Source: Verrucomicrobiota bacterium JB022 (GTDB lineage Bacteria; Verrucomicrobiota; Verrucomicrobiia; Opitutales; Oceanipulchritudinaceae). From it: a stretch of 64,000 nt of DNA. How positions within the stretch are numbered: position 1 is the stretch's first letter; every line of letters starts with the position of its first letter. The stretch covers positions 62,001 to 126,000 of the forward strand of contig JAUTCQ010000001.1 in NCBI GenBank assembly GCA_030673845.1. The letters run 5' to 3'. This document shows positions 1-8,971 of this stretch, piece after piece. Made by a program: the position numbers and the translations under genes. A model generated the notes under the pieces. That model made no database searches, was not told where the DNA came from, and saw nothing but the letters and a program-made list of their open reading frames with translations.

Positions 1-1
1 C

Positions 2-289
2 GTCCACCACCTCCTGCGCGGCCCCAATCCCGACAAGGTGGCCTTTTACGCCAAGGAATGGGTCAAGCACATCGAGCAAGAGCTGCTGCCGCACGACCCA
101 ACGCTGGAGATCCGCGGGCCCGCGCCCTGCCCGGTGGAGAAGATCAAGGACCACTACCGCTTCCAGATCTGGTATTTCACCCCCAGCGCCGCCCGCCTCG
201 TGCCCAAGCTCAACGCCCTGCGCCAGTCCTTCAAGTGGGACTCCGAGGTGATCGAGATCCTCGACGTGGACGCGGTGAACCTGATTTAG
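2..289 (+). CDS. priA: Primosomal protein N' (PriA helicase), C-terminal fragment
   Basis: The frame is open from the left edge and ends at TAG 287-289, leaving the last 95 residues. The tail contains IRGPAPCPVEKIKDHYRFQI and ends in DVDAVNLI, which is the typical closing stretch of PriA. In PriA this stretch follows the helicase core and makes up the C-terminal domain. PriA is a 3'-5' DNA helicase that reloads the replisome at stalled forks. Helicase motifs and zinc-binding cysteines lie outside the window, so the call rests on the tail alone. No promoter can be seen. Confidence 0.85.
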   Translation, partial: VHHLLRGPNPDKVAFYAKEWVKHIEQELLPHDPTLEIRGPAPCPVEKIKDHYRFQIWYFTPSAARLVPKLNALRQSFKWDSEVIEILDVDAVNLI

Positions 290-315
290 TATCCAGTTGA
301 TTGGACCTTTTCCCA

Positions 316-535
316 GTGGCACCCCTCCAGGGTGCAGACTCTAGCTCGGTCCTATCCGGTGGTGTCGGACGCCAAGCGTCCTCGACCACCGGCTATGTCG
401 TTGGCATCCCGCCGGGATGCTGCATCATCCAGCAAGCCAGAGGCTTGCTAGCTCGTAGCCTGGGGTTGAGGTCCGCATCAGCGGACCGACACCCCAGGTT
501 ATCAAGGTCAAGAAAGCACCCTGGAGGGGTACCAC
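316..535. repeat. Nested-palindrome repeat element, copy A (220 bp)
   Basis: The element is bounded by inverted repeats at 316-335 and 516-535 that match at 19 of 20 positions. Inside are four hairpins. The first has outer stem CCGGTGGT (356-363) with 385-392 and inner stem GACGC (368-372) with 376-380. The second is GCATCCC (404-410) with 414-420. The third is AGCAAGCC (431-438) with 442-449. The fourth has outer stem CCTGGGGT (459-466) with 491-498 and inner stem GGTCCGC (470-476) with 481-487. It lies between priA and the terminator of the first PEP-CTERM gene. A second copy at 44975-45196 has the same parts in reverse orientation. No target duplication is evident. The element is REP/BIME-like in design, but the family is unknown to me. 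Confidence 0.85.
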
Positions 536-610
536 CAAAGAATTGGCAAACGGTCAGATGGGTAAGACCTGTTTCCGTCTTTATCCACTCAACGAGACAC
601 GAGCGGACAC

Positions 611-641
611 AAAAAAGCCGCTCCCGAAGCACGGAAGCGGC
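611..641 (-). terminator. Rho-independent terminator of the first PEP-CTERM gene
   Basis: The stem is GCCGCTCCCG (617-626) with CGGAAGCGGC (632-641), carrying one mismatch. A run of six A at 611-616 reads as U on the minus strand. It lies just past the stop of the gene at 670-1296. Almost the same hairpin follows the next two PEP-CTERM genes. Confidence 0.85.
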
Positions 642-669
642 CGATCTTGAAAATCGAATCGTCGAGCTT

Positions 670-1296
670 TTACGCCTTGCGACGACGCCAGAAGGCGAAG
701 CCGAGCGTGGCGAGGCCGGCGAGCGCGGCATAGGTGCTGGGCTCGGGCACGACAGGGGTGGGTTCGGGTGCCCCGTTGGCGCTGATATTGCCGCTCATGC
801 GGGATGCAAACATGCTGGCCAGAAAAACATCACCCGTAAACTCACCGATGCCGGCGGGATTGAACTCGGGTTCAGGATCAAATTCAATGCTGGTGGCGAA
901 GAAGGTGAGGGTGTCGCCGACGCTGACAAAAATGCTGTCGATCGCAAGAATGCCGTCGTATGCGCTCAGGTCGTTCCAATCGCTGTACACGCTGTCATAG
1001 AGATAGTAGGCGCCGGCTGAGAGGACGGGTCCGTCGTTGATCTGATAGGAGATCGAACCGGAGGAGTAAGCCAACCTCTGGGTGGTATAGCTTGCTGACC
1101 ATTCATCGAAAGCGATGTAATCGACCGTGCCATCGGTCGAGATGGTGAAAGTCAGGTCGTTGGTGAACTCGAGCGTGCCTCCGGTGGTGAGAATCTCGGG
1201 GCTGAGGTTGATGGCGCCATAGGCAGTCGAAGCCGCGACAGCGGCGAGTGAGACAGCGGCAACGACCGCGATGCGTGTTTGGAGCGACATGGACAT
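670..1296 (-). CDS. PEP-CTERM sorting domain protein
   Basis: This is a 208-residue exported protein. It has an N-terminal signal peptide (Met, a few polar residues with an Arg, then a hydrophobic Ala/Val-rich stretch to about residue 27). The last 26 residues form a PEP-CTERM anchor: VPEPSTYAALAG, a hydrophobic span, then WRRRKA. In PEP-CTERM systems this tail is recognised and cleaved by an exosortase at the inner membrane, usually on surface or biofilm proteins. The body is low in Cys and rich in Thr, Ser, Asp and Tyr, and has no domain I recognise. It resembles the third PEP-CTERM protein at 2343-2972 (both share an LTTGG stretch and an F-D-[EQ]-W segment), so the two are probably paralogues. 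A second ATG six bases in (1288-1290) is an equally good start. Confidence 0.85.
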   Translation of the reverse strand: MSMSLQTRIAVVAAVSLAAVAASTAYGAINLSPEILTTGGTLEFTNDLTFTISTDGTVDYIAFDEWSASYTTQRLAYSSGSISYQINDGPVLSAGAYYLYDSVYSDWNDLSAYDGILAIDSIFVSVGDTLTFFATSIEFDPEPEFNPAGIGEFTGDVFLASMFASRMSGNISANGAPEPTPVVPEPSTYAALAGLATLGFAFWRRRKA

Positions 1297-1516
1297 ATTG
1301 GTTTATGAGATGCGGGCTCTCGCCAAGACAACGGCTAATTGTCTTGATGCCCTTGGAGCTAGATCGGTCAATGTCCCTTACGCCTCGGCAGACTTATTGT
1401 TATTTACAATTTTTTGCTTCTATTTACCACGTAAGGGCGGATGTCCGCTGCGTCGTGAAGCCGACGTGGGTCTTTTCCGGATTATCGTTCTCCCTTGCAG
1501 GCCTTAGGTGGAGCGC

Positions 1517-1547
1517 AAAAAAGCCGCTCCCGAATTACGGAAGCGGC
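1517..1547 (-). terminator. Rho-independent terminator of the second PEP-CTERM gene
   Basis: The stem is GCCGCTCCCG (1523-1532) with CGGAAGCGGC (1538-1547), with six A at 1517-1522 giving the U tract on the minus strand. It is nearly identical to the terminator at 611-641, including the bases between terminator and stop codon. Confidence 0.85.
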
Positions 1548-1575
1548 TGTTCTTGAAAATCGAATCGCCGACCTT

Positions 1576-2145
1576 TTACGCCTTGCGACGACGCCAGAAG
1601 ACGAGGCCAAGGGTGGCGAGGCCGGCGAGAGCAGCGTAGGTGCTGGGCTCGGGCACGGCGACGGTCGCAACTTCCCAGGTGCCGATGATTTCGCTGCCAG
1701 CATTGTCGGTCGTGATGTTGCCGCTGTCACCCCAGGTCGGCAGGAATGACTCGATGGAGGACAGGTCGAAAATGGCGTAGCCGGTGAAGGCGGTGCTGGT
1801 CGTGCTGAAGGTTTCGACCTTGCCGGAACCGGTACGCAGGATCGCGGTGGTCTGCGACGGGCCGGAACGGCCGCCCAGGATGCTGTCGAGGATATCGCCG
1901 GAGGAGGGGCCTTGCAGCGTGGTTTCGAGCGCGCTGTAGGTCGTCGTGCCGGGGTCGACCGTGAAGAAGCCCTTCAATTGGACGGGGAAGTTGGCGGCAT
2001 CGCTCGTGGCATTGATATCGGCAAAATTACCGGTGGCGGTGATCACGACCGCGCTGATGTCGGTCATGTCGATGGTCAGCAGGACAGCTGCCTGTGTTTG
2101 GATCGCAGCAGCGAATAGTGCGAGGAGGGTCAGGAATTTTTTCAT
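1576..2145 (-). CDS. PEP-CTERM sorting domain protein
   Basis: This is a 189-residue exported protein with a signal peptide (MKKFLTLLALFAAAIQTQA, cleavage probably after about residue 19). The C-terminal PEP-CTERM anchor reads VPEPSTYAALAG, then a hydrophobic span, then WRRRKA. The body is unlike the two neighbouring PEP-CTERM proteins, yet the last 27 codons and the 3' untranslated stretch are close to those of the gene at 670-1296. The likely fate is exosortase processing and surface display. The function of the body is unknown. No exosortase gene is in the window. Confidence 0.85.
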   Translation of the reverse strand: MKKFLTLLALFAAAIQTQAAVLLTIDMTDISAVVITATGNFADINATSDAANFPVQLKGFFTVDPGTTTYSALETTLQGPSSGDILDSILGGRSGPSQTTAILRTGSGKVETFSTTSTAFTGYAIFDLSSIESFLPTWGDSGNITTDNAGSEIIGTWEVATVAVPEPSTYAALAGLATLGLVFWRRRKA

Positions 2146-2282
2146 AGTAAAATGGATCAGGCCGTCTACTATGGGTAATTATCCCCAGGGTGCAAGATTT
2201 AGAATAAGGCTGATGTTCACATTGCGTTTATAGTCATAGGTTTAACATTGTTTTTAATTGCTATGCCCCCGTTTTTGTCCGC

Positions 2283-2316
2283 AAAAAAAAAACCGCTTCC
2301 GATTTTCGGAAGCGGC
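2283..2316 (-). terminator. Rho-independent terminator of the third PEP-CTERM gene
   Basis: The stem is CCGCTTCCG (2293-2301) with CGGAAGCGG (2307-2315). About ten A at 2283-2292 give a long U tract on the minus strand. It is the same stem core as at 617 and 1523, here with perfect pairing. Confidence 0.85.
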
Positions 2317-2342
2317 TGGTAAAAACGAACCGTAAGACGCCC

Positions 2343-2972
2343 TTACGCCTTGCGACGATTCCAGAAGGCAAACCCGAGCGTGGCAAGGCCGGCAAGCGCG
2401 GCGTAGGCCCCGGGTTCGGGCACGGCGGGGGGAGCGTCGACGCTGACGATAGAAGAGACGCGTTGCGCGGTGTTGATATCCACCAGGAAGACTTCGCCCG
2501 TAAAGGTCTGAACCGCTTCAGGGTTAAAATCTTCGGTGGCTGCGTAAGTCTCCCAACTGCCGGCCAGGACCATAAAGGTATCGCCCGCGACAAGATCATA
2601 CGCATCGAGGGCGAGGTAGCCGCTATTTAGTGACATGTCCAAGAGCGAAAAGGGCAGGTCGTCTACAATATAAGGGTTGGAGAGTGCCTGCAAAGGACCG
2701 TTGTTGATTTGAACGTAGATAGGGTCGGCCTGATAAATATCCAGACTGCCGTAGCCACCATCACTGTTAACCCACTGGTCGAAAGACAGGATCAAGTTCT
2801 GCGTGCCGCTGGTATTGATCTCCAGCGTGATGTCTTGCGTGATCGTGAAGACGCCTCCGGTCGTAAGAACATCACCTGTAAGGCTGATTGCTGCATTGGC
2901 AGTCGATAAGGGTGCCAGCACGGCCAAAGGAGTTGAGAGGAAAGCGCGTAAGATTAGATTCATGAGAGACAT
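2343..2972 (-). CDS. PEP-CTERM sorting domain protein
   Basis: This is a 209-residue exported protein with a signal peptide ending near STANA (about residue 27). A C-terminal PEP-CTERM anchor begins VPEPGAYAALAG and ends WNRRKA, so one Arg of the usual basic tail is replaced by Asn. The body shares LTTGG and FDQW segments with the protein at 670-1296, suggesting a paralogue. All three PEP-CTERM genes point the same way and each has its own terminator, so they look like separate transcription units and not an operon. The substrate or role is not known. Confidence 0.85.
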   Translation of the reverse strand: MSLMNLILRAFLSTPLAVLAPLSTANAAISLTGDVLTTGGVFTITQDITLEINTSGTQNLILSFDQWVNSDGGYGSLDIYQADPIYVQINNGPLQALSNPYIVDDLPFSLLDMSLNSGYLALDAYDLVAGDTFMVLAGSWETYAATEDFNPEAVQTFTGEVFLVDINTAQRVSSIVSVDAPPAVPEPGAYAALAGLATLGFAFWNRRKA

Positions 2973-3266
2973 AACTTTTGATTTTATCAGGTGGTTCGCT
3001 CGTTAGCGAAGGGCGCTGCTGGAGGTGTGTCAAGGCTGTTTGCCCCATCTGATTCATGGGGTTCTGTCTGCGTTTTCTGACGCGCGGAGATGGAAAAAGC
3101 TATCCCCCGGAGTTTTCTAGCGGCAAATGCCGAGCGGAGTGAGGGCCCCCATAGGTTCCCAGGTACGGGCAGGAAAGTGCGGTCGTGTCAGCGGAGCTCG
3201 GATGGCGTTCGGGCGAGCGTCTTTTGCGCTAGCGCTCTCCGCTGGTTCGCCCTAGCTTGCAGAGCG

Positions 3267-4181
3267 ATGTGTCGCCCATATCGCTGTCTGGTGGTCCTCT
3301 GGAGCCTGCTCTGCTTTGCCGGCTGCAAGCAGACCAACGACGACACGATGCTCGAGCTGGCCAACGTGCTCGTCTACTACATGCCGCCCAAAACGACCGG
3401 CGATGCGCTGCTGGCCCTGGAGCGCGACGAGTTCGGCGCTTACGACGAGGCAGTGCGGAAATTCCTGGGCCCCCGGCGCGTCGTTTCCACCCGAGCCCAG
3501 TTGGGCCGTGTCTATTACTTCTACGGCTACTACCCGGAGGCGGTGGCGTGGCTCGACGACCCCTCCGTCTGGGAAGGCGGGAGCCGGATCGAGCTGGAAG
3601 GCGCGCGGCTCTGCCTCTTCAGCGCGGTGCTGACCGGCCAAAGTGGCTCCGAACTCGCCCCTATGGCCGCACTTTTCGAGCGGGGAGACCCAATGCCGGC
3701 CTTGGTGCGCCGCCTGGCCGCTGGCGAGGCAACCGTTTTCCGCCGCATCCTCGACGAGGCAGCCATGATGACGTGGACGCCGCGGGAGCGGGGCAGGACT
3801 TTGCCCGTGCCGCTTTCTTACCACGATTTTCTGGCGCGCTACACTTTACAGCGGGGGCTGACGCTTTCCGCCACCGAGGCCCGGATGCTGTTCGACGATG
3901 CGCTCAAGTTTTACCTGAAGGATGAAAGCTGGGAGGCGCACGTGCGCAAGATTCCGCTACAGGCAGACGATCCCAGCCAGCGGCAGGCGCGCCCTTACCT
4001 GCTGTCTTTGCTCGCTTCGGCCGCGCTCTATTATCAAGCGCAGGGAGACGAGGCCCAGCGGGAGCAATGGCTGGAATTGCTCCGCGAACTCGGTGAGCTC
4101 AACGTGCGCGAGCTGCCGCTGGAGACGTGGAATCAGATCCAGTGGGCGCAAAAGCAGGCCGAGCCTTCGCCTTCGCACTAA
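3267..4181 (+). CDS. Predicted lipoprotein, alpha-helical (TPR-like)
   Basis: This is a 304-residue protein starting at ATG 3267. The signal peptide ends in a lipobox (LLCFAGC), so Cys19 is the probable lipid-attachment site. The frame is open further upstream to 3090, but the signal peptide fixes this start. The rest is rich in Leu, Ala, Arg and Glu, with repeated helix pairs such as GRVYYFYGYYPEAVAWL and LLSLLASAALYYQAQGDEAQ, which look like tetratricopeptide units. It probably sits on the inner face of the outer membrane or the periplasmic face of the inner membrane. No enzyme motif is seen. The 294 bases upstream (2973-3266) hold no other gene. Confidence 0.65.
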   Translation: MCRPYRCLVVLWSLLCFAGCKQTNDDTMLELANVLVYYMPPKTTGDALLALERDEFGAYDEAVRKFLGPRRVVSTRAQLGRVYYFYGYYPEAVAWLDDPSVWEGGSRIELEGARLCLFSAVLTGQSGSELAPMAALFERGDPMPALVRRLAAGEATVFRRILDEAAMMTWTPRERGRTLPVPLSYHDFLARYTLQRGLTLSATEARMLFDDALKFYLKDESWEAHVRKIPLQADDPSQRQARPYLLSLLASAALYYQAQGDEAQREQWLELLRELGELNVRELPLETWNQIQWAQKQAEPSPSH

Positions 4182-4418
4182 AAGCTGCGCATCGAGCAAA
4201 AGGCTGCAGAATGTATTCGGTATTTTGTTACGACGCACCAGCCATTCTAATACGGGCTGCCATCTCCTACGTTCTGAGGCCCCACGGGTTGATCCGCGAC
4301 GGGCAATTCGTCAAATGAGGGGCGCGTTGGCTGGGTTTGAACCGGTCGTGTTGCCAACGATTAGCAACAGTTCTTGACCACCCCGTTTTGTGCTGACCAG
4401 AATGAATGCGCTCCGACG

Positions 4419-5570
4419 ATGAAATTGTTTACCCAGGATTTCGATCCCACCACCGAACCCCGTTGCGCCGTCACCCCCGACACCGCCCGTAAGCTGATCG
4501 CGCTCGGGCTGGACGTCAGCCTGGCGGCCGATACGGGCCACGCTTCCATGCACCCCGACCGGCAGTTTACCGACGCCGGTGCTTCCATTGCCCCCGATGC
4601 CTCCGCTGCGCTTGCCGCCGCCGACATCGTGGCTGCGGTGGACAAACCCACGCCCGAGACCATCGCCCGCCTCAAGCCCGGCTCGTGGTTCCTCGGCATG
4701 ATCGACCCCTTCAACCGACGAGACCTCTTGCAAGCCTTCGCGGCGGCACAGGTCAAGGCCGTGAGCCTCGAGATGATCCCACGCACCACGCTGGCGCAAA
4801 AGATGGACGTGATCAGCTCGCAGGCCAACCTCGCCGGCTATGAAGCCATCATCGAGGCCGCCAAGGTCAGCCGCAAGCTCCTGCCGATGATGATGACCCC
4901 CGCCGGCACGATCTCGCCCGCCCGGGTCTTCGTCATCGGGGTAGGGGTGGCCGGCCTGCAGGCGATCGCCACCGCCAAGCGCCTCGGCGCGCGCGTGGAA
5001 GCCTTCGACACGCGCCCGGTGGTGGAAGAGCAGGTCAAGTCCCTCGGCGCCAAGTTCATCAAGATCGACCTTGGCGAGATGGGCCAGACGGATCAGGGCT
5101 ACGCCAAGGAGTTGACGCCCGAGCAGCTCGAAAAGCAGCGGCAGGCTCAAGGCGACATCTGCGCCCGCAGCGACATCGTCGTCACCACCGCCAAGCTCTT
5201 CGGCCGCCCCGCGCCCAAGCTCATCCTGCCCGATGTGGTGGCCAGGATGCAGCCCGGCAGCGTCATCGTCGACCTCGCGGCGGAAACGGGCGGCAACGTC
5301 AGCTGGACCGACAACGAAGCCGAGCTGAAGGCGGCTGGCGACATCGTCTTGACGGACAACGGCGTGACGATTCTGCGTTACGCGAAGTTCGAAAACCTCG
5401 TGCCCACCCACGCCAGCCAGGTCTACGCGACCAATATCTACAACTTCATCGAGCACTTTTGGGACAAGGAGGCGAAGACCCTCAAGCTCAACCTCGACGA
5501 CGAGATCCTCAAGGGCTGCCTGATGACGAACGACGGGCAGATCATCCATCCCAAATTCCAGCAAGCCTAA
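4419..5570 (+). CDS. pntAA: NAD(P) transhydrogenase subunit alpha, part 1 (NAD-binding)
   Basis: This 383-residue protein is the NAD(H)-binding domain I of proton-translocating transhydrogenase. It shows the dinucleotide-binding turn VIGVGVAGLQAIATAKRLGA and the following acidic strand segment VEAFDTRP. The length matches the separate PntAA of Rhodospirillum-type three-gene enzymes. ATG 4419 is chosen. A TTG at 4374 would add 15 unlikely residues. It heads a pntAA-pntAB-pntB operon: pntAB follows after 3 bases. The complex uses the proton gradient to drive hydride transfer from NADH to NADP+. Confidence 0.95.
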   Translation: MKLFTQDFDPTTEPRCAVTPDTARKLIALGLDVSLAADTGHASMHPDRQFTDAGASIAPDASAALAAADIVAAVDKPTPETIARLKPGSWFLGMIDPFNRRDLLQAFAAAQVKAVSLEMIPRTTLAQKMDVISSQANLAGYEAIIEAAKVSRKLLPMMMTPAGTISPARVFVIGVGVAGLQAIATAKRLGARVEAFDTRPVVEEQVKSLGAKFIKIDLGEMGQTDQGYAKELTPEQLEKQRQAQGDICARSDIVVTTAKLFGRPAPKLILPDVVARMQPGSVIVDLAAETGGNVSWTDNEAELKAAGDIVLTDNGVTILRYAKFENLVPTHASQVYATNIYNFIEHFWDKEAKTLKLNLDDEILKGCLMTNDGQIIHPKFQQA

Positions 5571-5573
5571 GCC

Positions 5574-5876
<303 letters not shown>

Positions 5877-5912
5877 CCCCCTTCGCATCAACCCCTTTCC
5901 GGTTACGCTTCC

Positions 5913-7361
5913 ATGGAAGTCATCATCAACCTTTCTTATATCGCCGCCTCGATCCTCTTCATCTTCGGGATCAAGATGCTGGGCAAGGCCGACACGGCCA
6001 AGCGCGGCAACCTCGTCTCTGCCTGGGGCATGGGGCTGGCCATCGTGGTCACCTGCATCCACCCGGCTTTTGCCGACAAGATCCTCTGGATCGTGCTCGC
6101 CTTCGCCATCGGCGGGGCCATCGGTGCCGTCGCGGCCAAGAAAGTGCCCATGACGGGCATGCCCGAGATGGTCGCGCTCTTCAACGGCGTCGGCGGTCTC
6201 TCCTCCGTGCTCGTCGGCTGGGCCGAATACGTGCGGTTGGCTAAACCCTATTGGGATCAGGCTCGCTTCAACGAACAGACCGATACGGCGCTCCTGCCGC
6301 CGCTCGACCTGCTCCCCCCGCTCAGCGGGTTTACCATGGCGGTGATCTTCCTCGCCGTGTTCATCGGCGCGGTGACGTTTACGGGCTCGATTTACGCTTG
6401 GGGCAAGCTGAGCGGTAAGCTCGGCGGCGCGGCCAAGACGTTCCCGGCGCAAAAGGCCTGCAACGCCCTGCTGCTGGCCGTCACCGTCCTCTGCGGCGTG
6501 CTCTTCCCGCTCATGCCGGAGGGTGAAGTCGGCCTGCTGCTGCTCACCGGTGCCACCCTTGGCGCGCTGCTGCTCGGTATCTTCGGCGTCATGCCTATCG
6601 GCGGCGGCGACATGCCGGTGGTGATCTCGCTGCTCAATTCGCTCTCGGGCCTCGCGGCGGCTGCCGCCGGCTTTGTCATCGTGAACAACGTGCTGATCGT
6701 CGCGGGCTGCCTTGTCGGTTGCTCGGGCCTGATTCTCACCGTGATCATGTGCAAGGCGATGAACCGCACCCTCACGAATGTGCTCTTCAGCGGTTTCGGC
6801 TCCACCCAGAGCAGCCAGCAGGTGGAGGGCGAAATGAAGGCCCTGAGCGTCGAGGATGCCTATTACGTGCTCGAATCGGCCCGCAACGTCGTCTTCGTGC
6901 CAGGCTATGGGATGGCCGTCGCGCAGGCCCAGCACGTCGTGAAAGAGCTGGCGGAATTGCTCGAAGAAAACGGCGCGGAAGTGCGATTTGCCATTCACCC
7001 GGTGGCGGGCCGCATGCCCGGCCACATGAACGTGCTACTCGCCGAGGCCGACGTACCCTACGAGCAGCTCTGCGAAATGGACGCGGTGAACCCCACGATG
7101 GAGATGGTCGACGTGGCCATCGTGATCGGCGCCAACGACGTGGTGAACCCGGCGGCGGGAGAGGACCCAAGCAGCCCCATCTACGGCATGCCGATCATCA
7201 ACGTGCACCACGCCCGCACCGTCTTCGCGCTCAAGCGGGGCAAGGGCGCGGGCTTCAGTGGCCTCGTCAATACGCTCTTCTTCCGCGAAAACACCCGCAT
7301 GATCTACGGCGACGCCAAGGCGACCATCGCCGGCCTCGTCGGCCAGTTCAAGGAGAAGTAG
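5913..7361 (+). CDS. pntB: NAD(P) transhydrogenase subunit beta (membrane and NADP-binding)
   Basis: This 482-residue protein has an N-terminal membrane part with eight or nine helices (to about residue 285), including GMPEMVALFNGVGGLSS and the MPIGGGDMPVVISLLNS segment. The C-terminal NADP(H)-binding domain III carries PGYGMAVAQAQ, a GRMPGHMNVLLAEA stretch and VIGANDVVNPAA. These match PntB. With the two preceding genes it forms a complete proton-pumping transhydrogenase that supplies NADPH. A terminator hairpin follows at 7388. Confidence 0.95.
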   Translation: MEVIINLSYIAASILFIFGIKMLGKADTAKRGNLVSAWGMGLAIVVTCIHPAFADKILWIVLAFAIGGAIGAVAAKKVPMTGMPEMVALFNGVGGLSSVLVGWAEYVRLAKPYWDQARFNEQTDTALLPPLDLLPPLSGFTMAVIFLAVFIGAVTFTGSIYAWGKLSGKLGGAAKTFPAQKACNALLLAVTVLCGVLFPLMPEGEVGLLLLTGATLGALLLGIFGVMPIGGGDMPVVISLLNSLSGLAAAAAGFVIVNNVLIVAGCLVGCSGLILTVIMCKAMNRTLTNVLFSGFGSTQSSQQVEGEMKALSVEDAYYVLESARNVVFVPGYGMAVAQAQHVVKELAELLEENGAEVRFAIHPVAGRMPGHMNVLLAEADVPYEQLCEMDAVNPTMEMVDVAIVIGANDVVNPAAGEDPSSPIYGMPIINVHHARTVFALKRGKGAGFSGLVNTLFFRENTRMIYGDAKATIAGLVGQFKEK

Positions 7362-7387
7362 GCACTGCCTCCAAGACTTGCATTAAC

Positions 7388-7418
7388 AAAAGGGCGACCC
7401 GTAAACGGTCGCCCTTTT
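7388..7418. terminator. Terminator after pntB
   Basis: The stem is GGGCGACC (7392-7399) with GGTCGCCC (7407-7414), flanked by AAAA on the left and TTTT on the right. It closes the pnt operon. The U tract is short. The same stem recurs at 8919 and 9259. Confidence 0.75.
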
Positions 7419-7605
7419 GGTTCGAAACGCCTTCCGTGCGGTGGAGTAGGGCGGCAATAATCGCTTGACCAAATGGATTGCCGGCCCCAAGTAGTATGCC
7501 GCGATGTCCGGTTCTAGCTTCCCGGCTGGCCGGACGTTCTTGATAAGATGTTGCTCAGGAAGCGGGTGTGACTTTTAGGCTCTGCAATATAAACTCTGTC
7601 TCTTC

Positions 7606-8904
7606 ATGATTCTATATCTAGCCGATAACCGCTCGCGCCCCAATTGGGGATGTCGTGCGACCAGCATGGCCCTTGGTGCGCTCCTGCAACAAGTCGGACC
7701 GATTAGCGATATTATCAATGGAGTTGAGACTTCGGCTTCAACTATGACCCCACTGAGGAGCGGGATCGCCCTGCCCAAAGGAGTGCGGCGTTTTTTCCGA
7801 GGTACTAGAAGAATCAGTTGGAGTGTGTTTTACGCGTTGGATTCTTTTCTGGATCTCTCTCATGACTTTCTGGAGGTAGACACTCAACGCTCAGTTGAAA
7901 GTTTTCTTCGTCTGAAAGGACGCTTTCCAGTTTTGGAAGGAATCTACCAGAAGTTTGTGCGATGCGAAATGCTCGTAATAAACGGAGAGGGGACTTACAT
8001 TTTTACCGATCGACCACGGCGAGATACCCTGTACTATAACTTCGCGATTGCGCTTGCCAAGAAGATGGGCAAAAAAGCATGCGTCGTGAACGCGATGTTT
8101 TCCGACGAGCCGGAATTCGGTAAAAACAAGAAGCTTTATGACGAAACGGTTCGCGTCCTGCGCCAAACAGATTTGATTACCACTCGGGATCCAGAGTCTT
8201 ATGATTACTTGATGCCCGACCTCGAGGGGCACAACGTGAAGTATGTCCCGGACGCACTTTTCACTTGGTCAGCGCATATGGCCGAATGGAAAGAGCACAT
8301 GCGGGGTGGCGTTGAGGCTTTTGAATCTTTTGGATATGAGACGCACAAGAGGGTTCCTGATGTGGACCTTTCGAAGCCATACATTGCTGTGAGTGGCAGT
8401 TCGTGGGCCGCTCGTGATCAAGATAGGGCCTACAACACCTACAAAGGTCTCATAAGCGAACTCCAGAAATTGGGACTTCCGTTGTTGATCGTCCCGACTT
8501 GTGGAGGTGATGTCTTTCTGAATCGTCTGGCAGAAGATCTTTCCCTTCCAAGCGTGCCGGTTGGTATCCCGATCCGAATTGGCGCCGCTATCCTTGGTAA
8601 TGCAGAAGTATTCGTCTCGGGAAGATTTCACCCGGCGGTTATGGCTTCGTGTGGTGGTACACCTTGCGTGTTCCTCAGTTCCAACTCCCATAAAACTCGG
8701 AGTCTGCAGAACGTTCTGGAGTATGATAATGTGGTGGAGCATCATGCAATGCCAGACGCTGCAGCAAGTGCTCTGATCCGCCAACAGTGTGAAGATTACC
8801 TTGCGGTCTCACGGAGAGAGCGGATCGCCGAAGTCACGCGGCGCTTGGGGCAACGATCTTCCACGGTCGTGGACCTCCTCTCACAAATGAGGGACGCGCG
8901 CTAG
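7606..8904 (+). CDS. Polysaccharide pyruvyl transferase family protein
   Basis: This is a 432-residue protein starting at ATG 7606. It shows the usual layout of the family: an N-terminal NWGCRATSMAL segment, VINGEGT near residue 125, and a C-terminal VSGRFHPAVMASCGGTPCVFLSS segment, which resembles the conserved SxRxH-type motif. Members move a ketal pyruvate onto surface polysaccharide sugars, or act in related polysaccharide modification. The acceptor cannot be told from sequence. The gene stands alone between two terminators. Its codon use is visibly more AT-rich than the surrounding GC-rich genes (many GAT, GAA, TTT and CTT codons), which points to horizontal transfer. No other capsule genes flank it. 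Confidence 0.8.
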   Translation: MILYLADNRSRPNWGCRATSMALGALLQQVGPISDIINGVETSASTMTPLRSGIALPKGVRRFFRGTRRISWSVFYALDSFLDLSHDFLEVDTQRSVESFLRLKGRFPVLEGIYQKFVRCEMLVINGEGTYIFTDRPRRDTLYYNFAIALAKKMGKKACVVNAMFSDEPEFGKNKKLYDETVRVLRQTDLITTRDPESYDYLMPDLEGHNVKYVPDALFTWSAHMAEWKEHMRGGVEAFESFGYETHKRVPDVDLSKPYIAVSGSSWAARDQDRAYNTYKGLISELQKLGLPLLIVPTCGGDVFLNRLAEDLSLPSVPVGIPIRIGAAILGNAEVFVSGRFHPAVMASCGGTPCVFLSSNSHKTRSLQNVLEYDNVVEHHAMPDAAASALIRQQCEDYLAVSRRERIAEVTRRLGQRSSTVVDLLSQMRDAR

Positions 8905-8912
8905 TTTCAAAC

Positions 8913-8950
8913 AAAAAAGGGCGACCCGCAAATGGTCGCCCTTCGTTTTT
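8913..8950. terminator. Bidirectional terminator between the pyruvyl transferase and a CsbD gene
   Basis: The stem is GGGCGACC (8919-8926) with GGTCGCCC (8934-8941). There are six A before it and TTCGTTTTT after it, so it can stop the plus-strand gene ending at 8904 and the minus-strand gene ending at 8972. Confidence 0.85.
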
Positions 8951-8971
8951 CAGGATACGAAAGTCGTTCCG

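Noticed and set aside
301-1020. Plus-strand frame of 239 codons across repeat A and the first PEP-CTERM gene
   Set aside because: It runs through hairpin repeats and the terminator, starts with TTG and lies antisense to a gene with signal peptide and PEP-CTERM tail.
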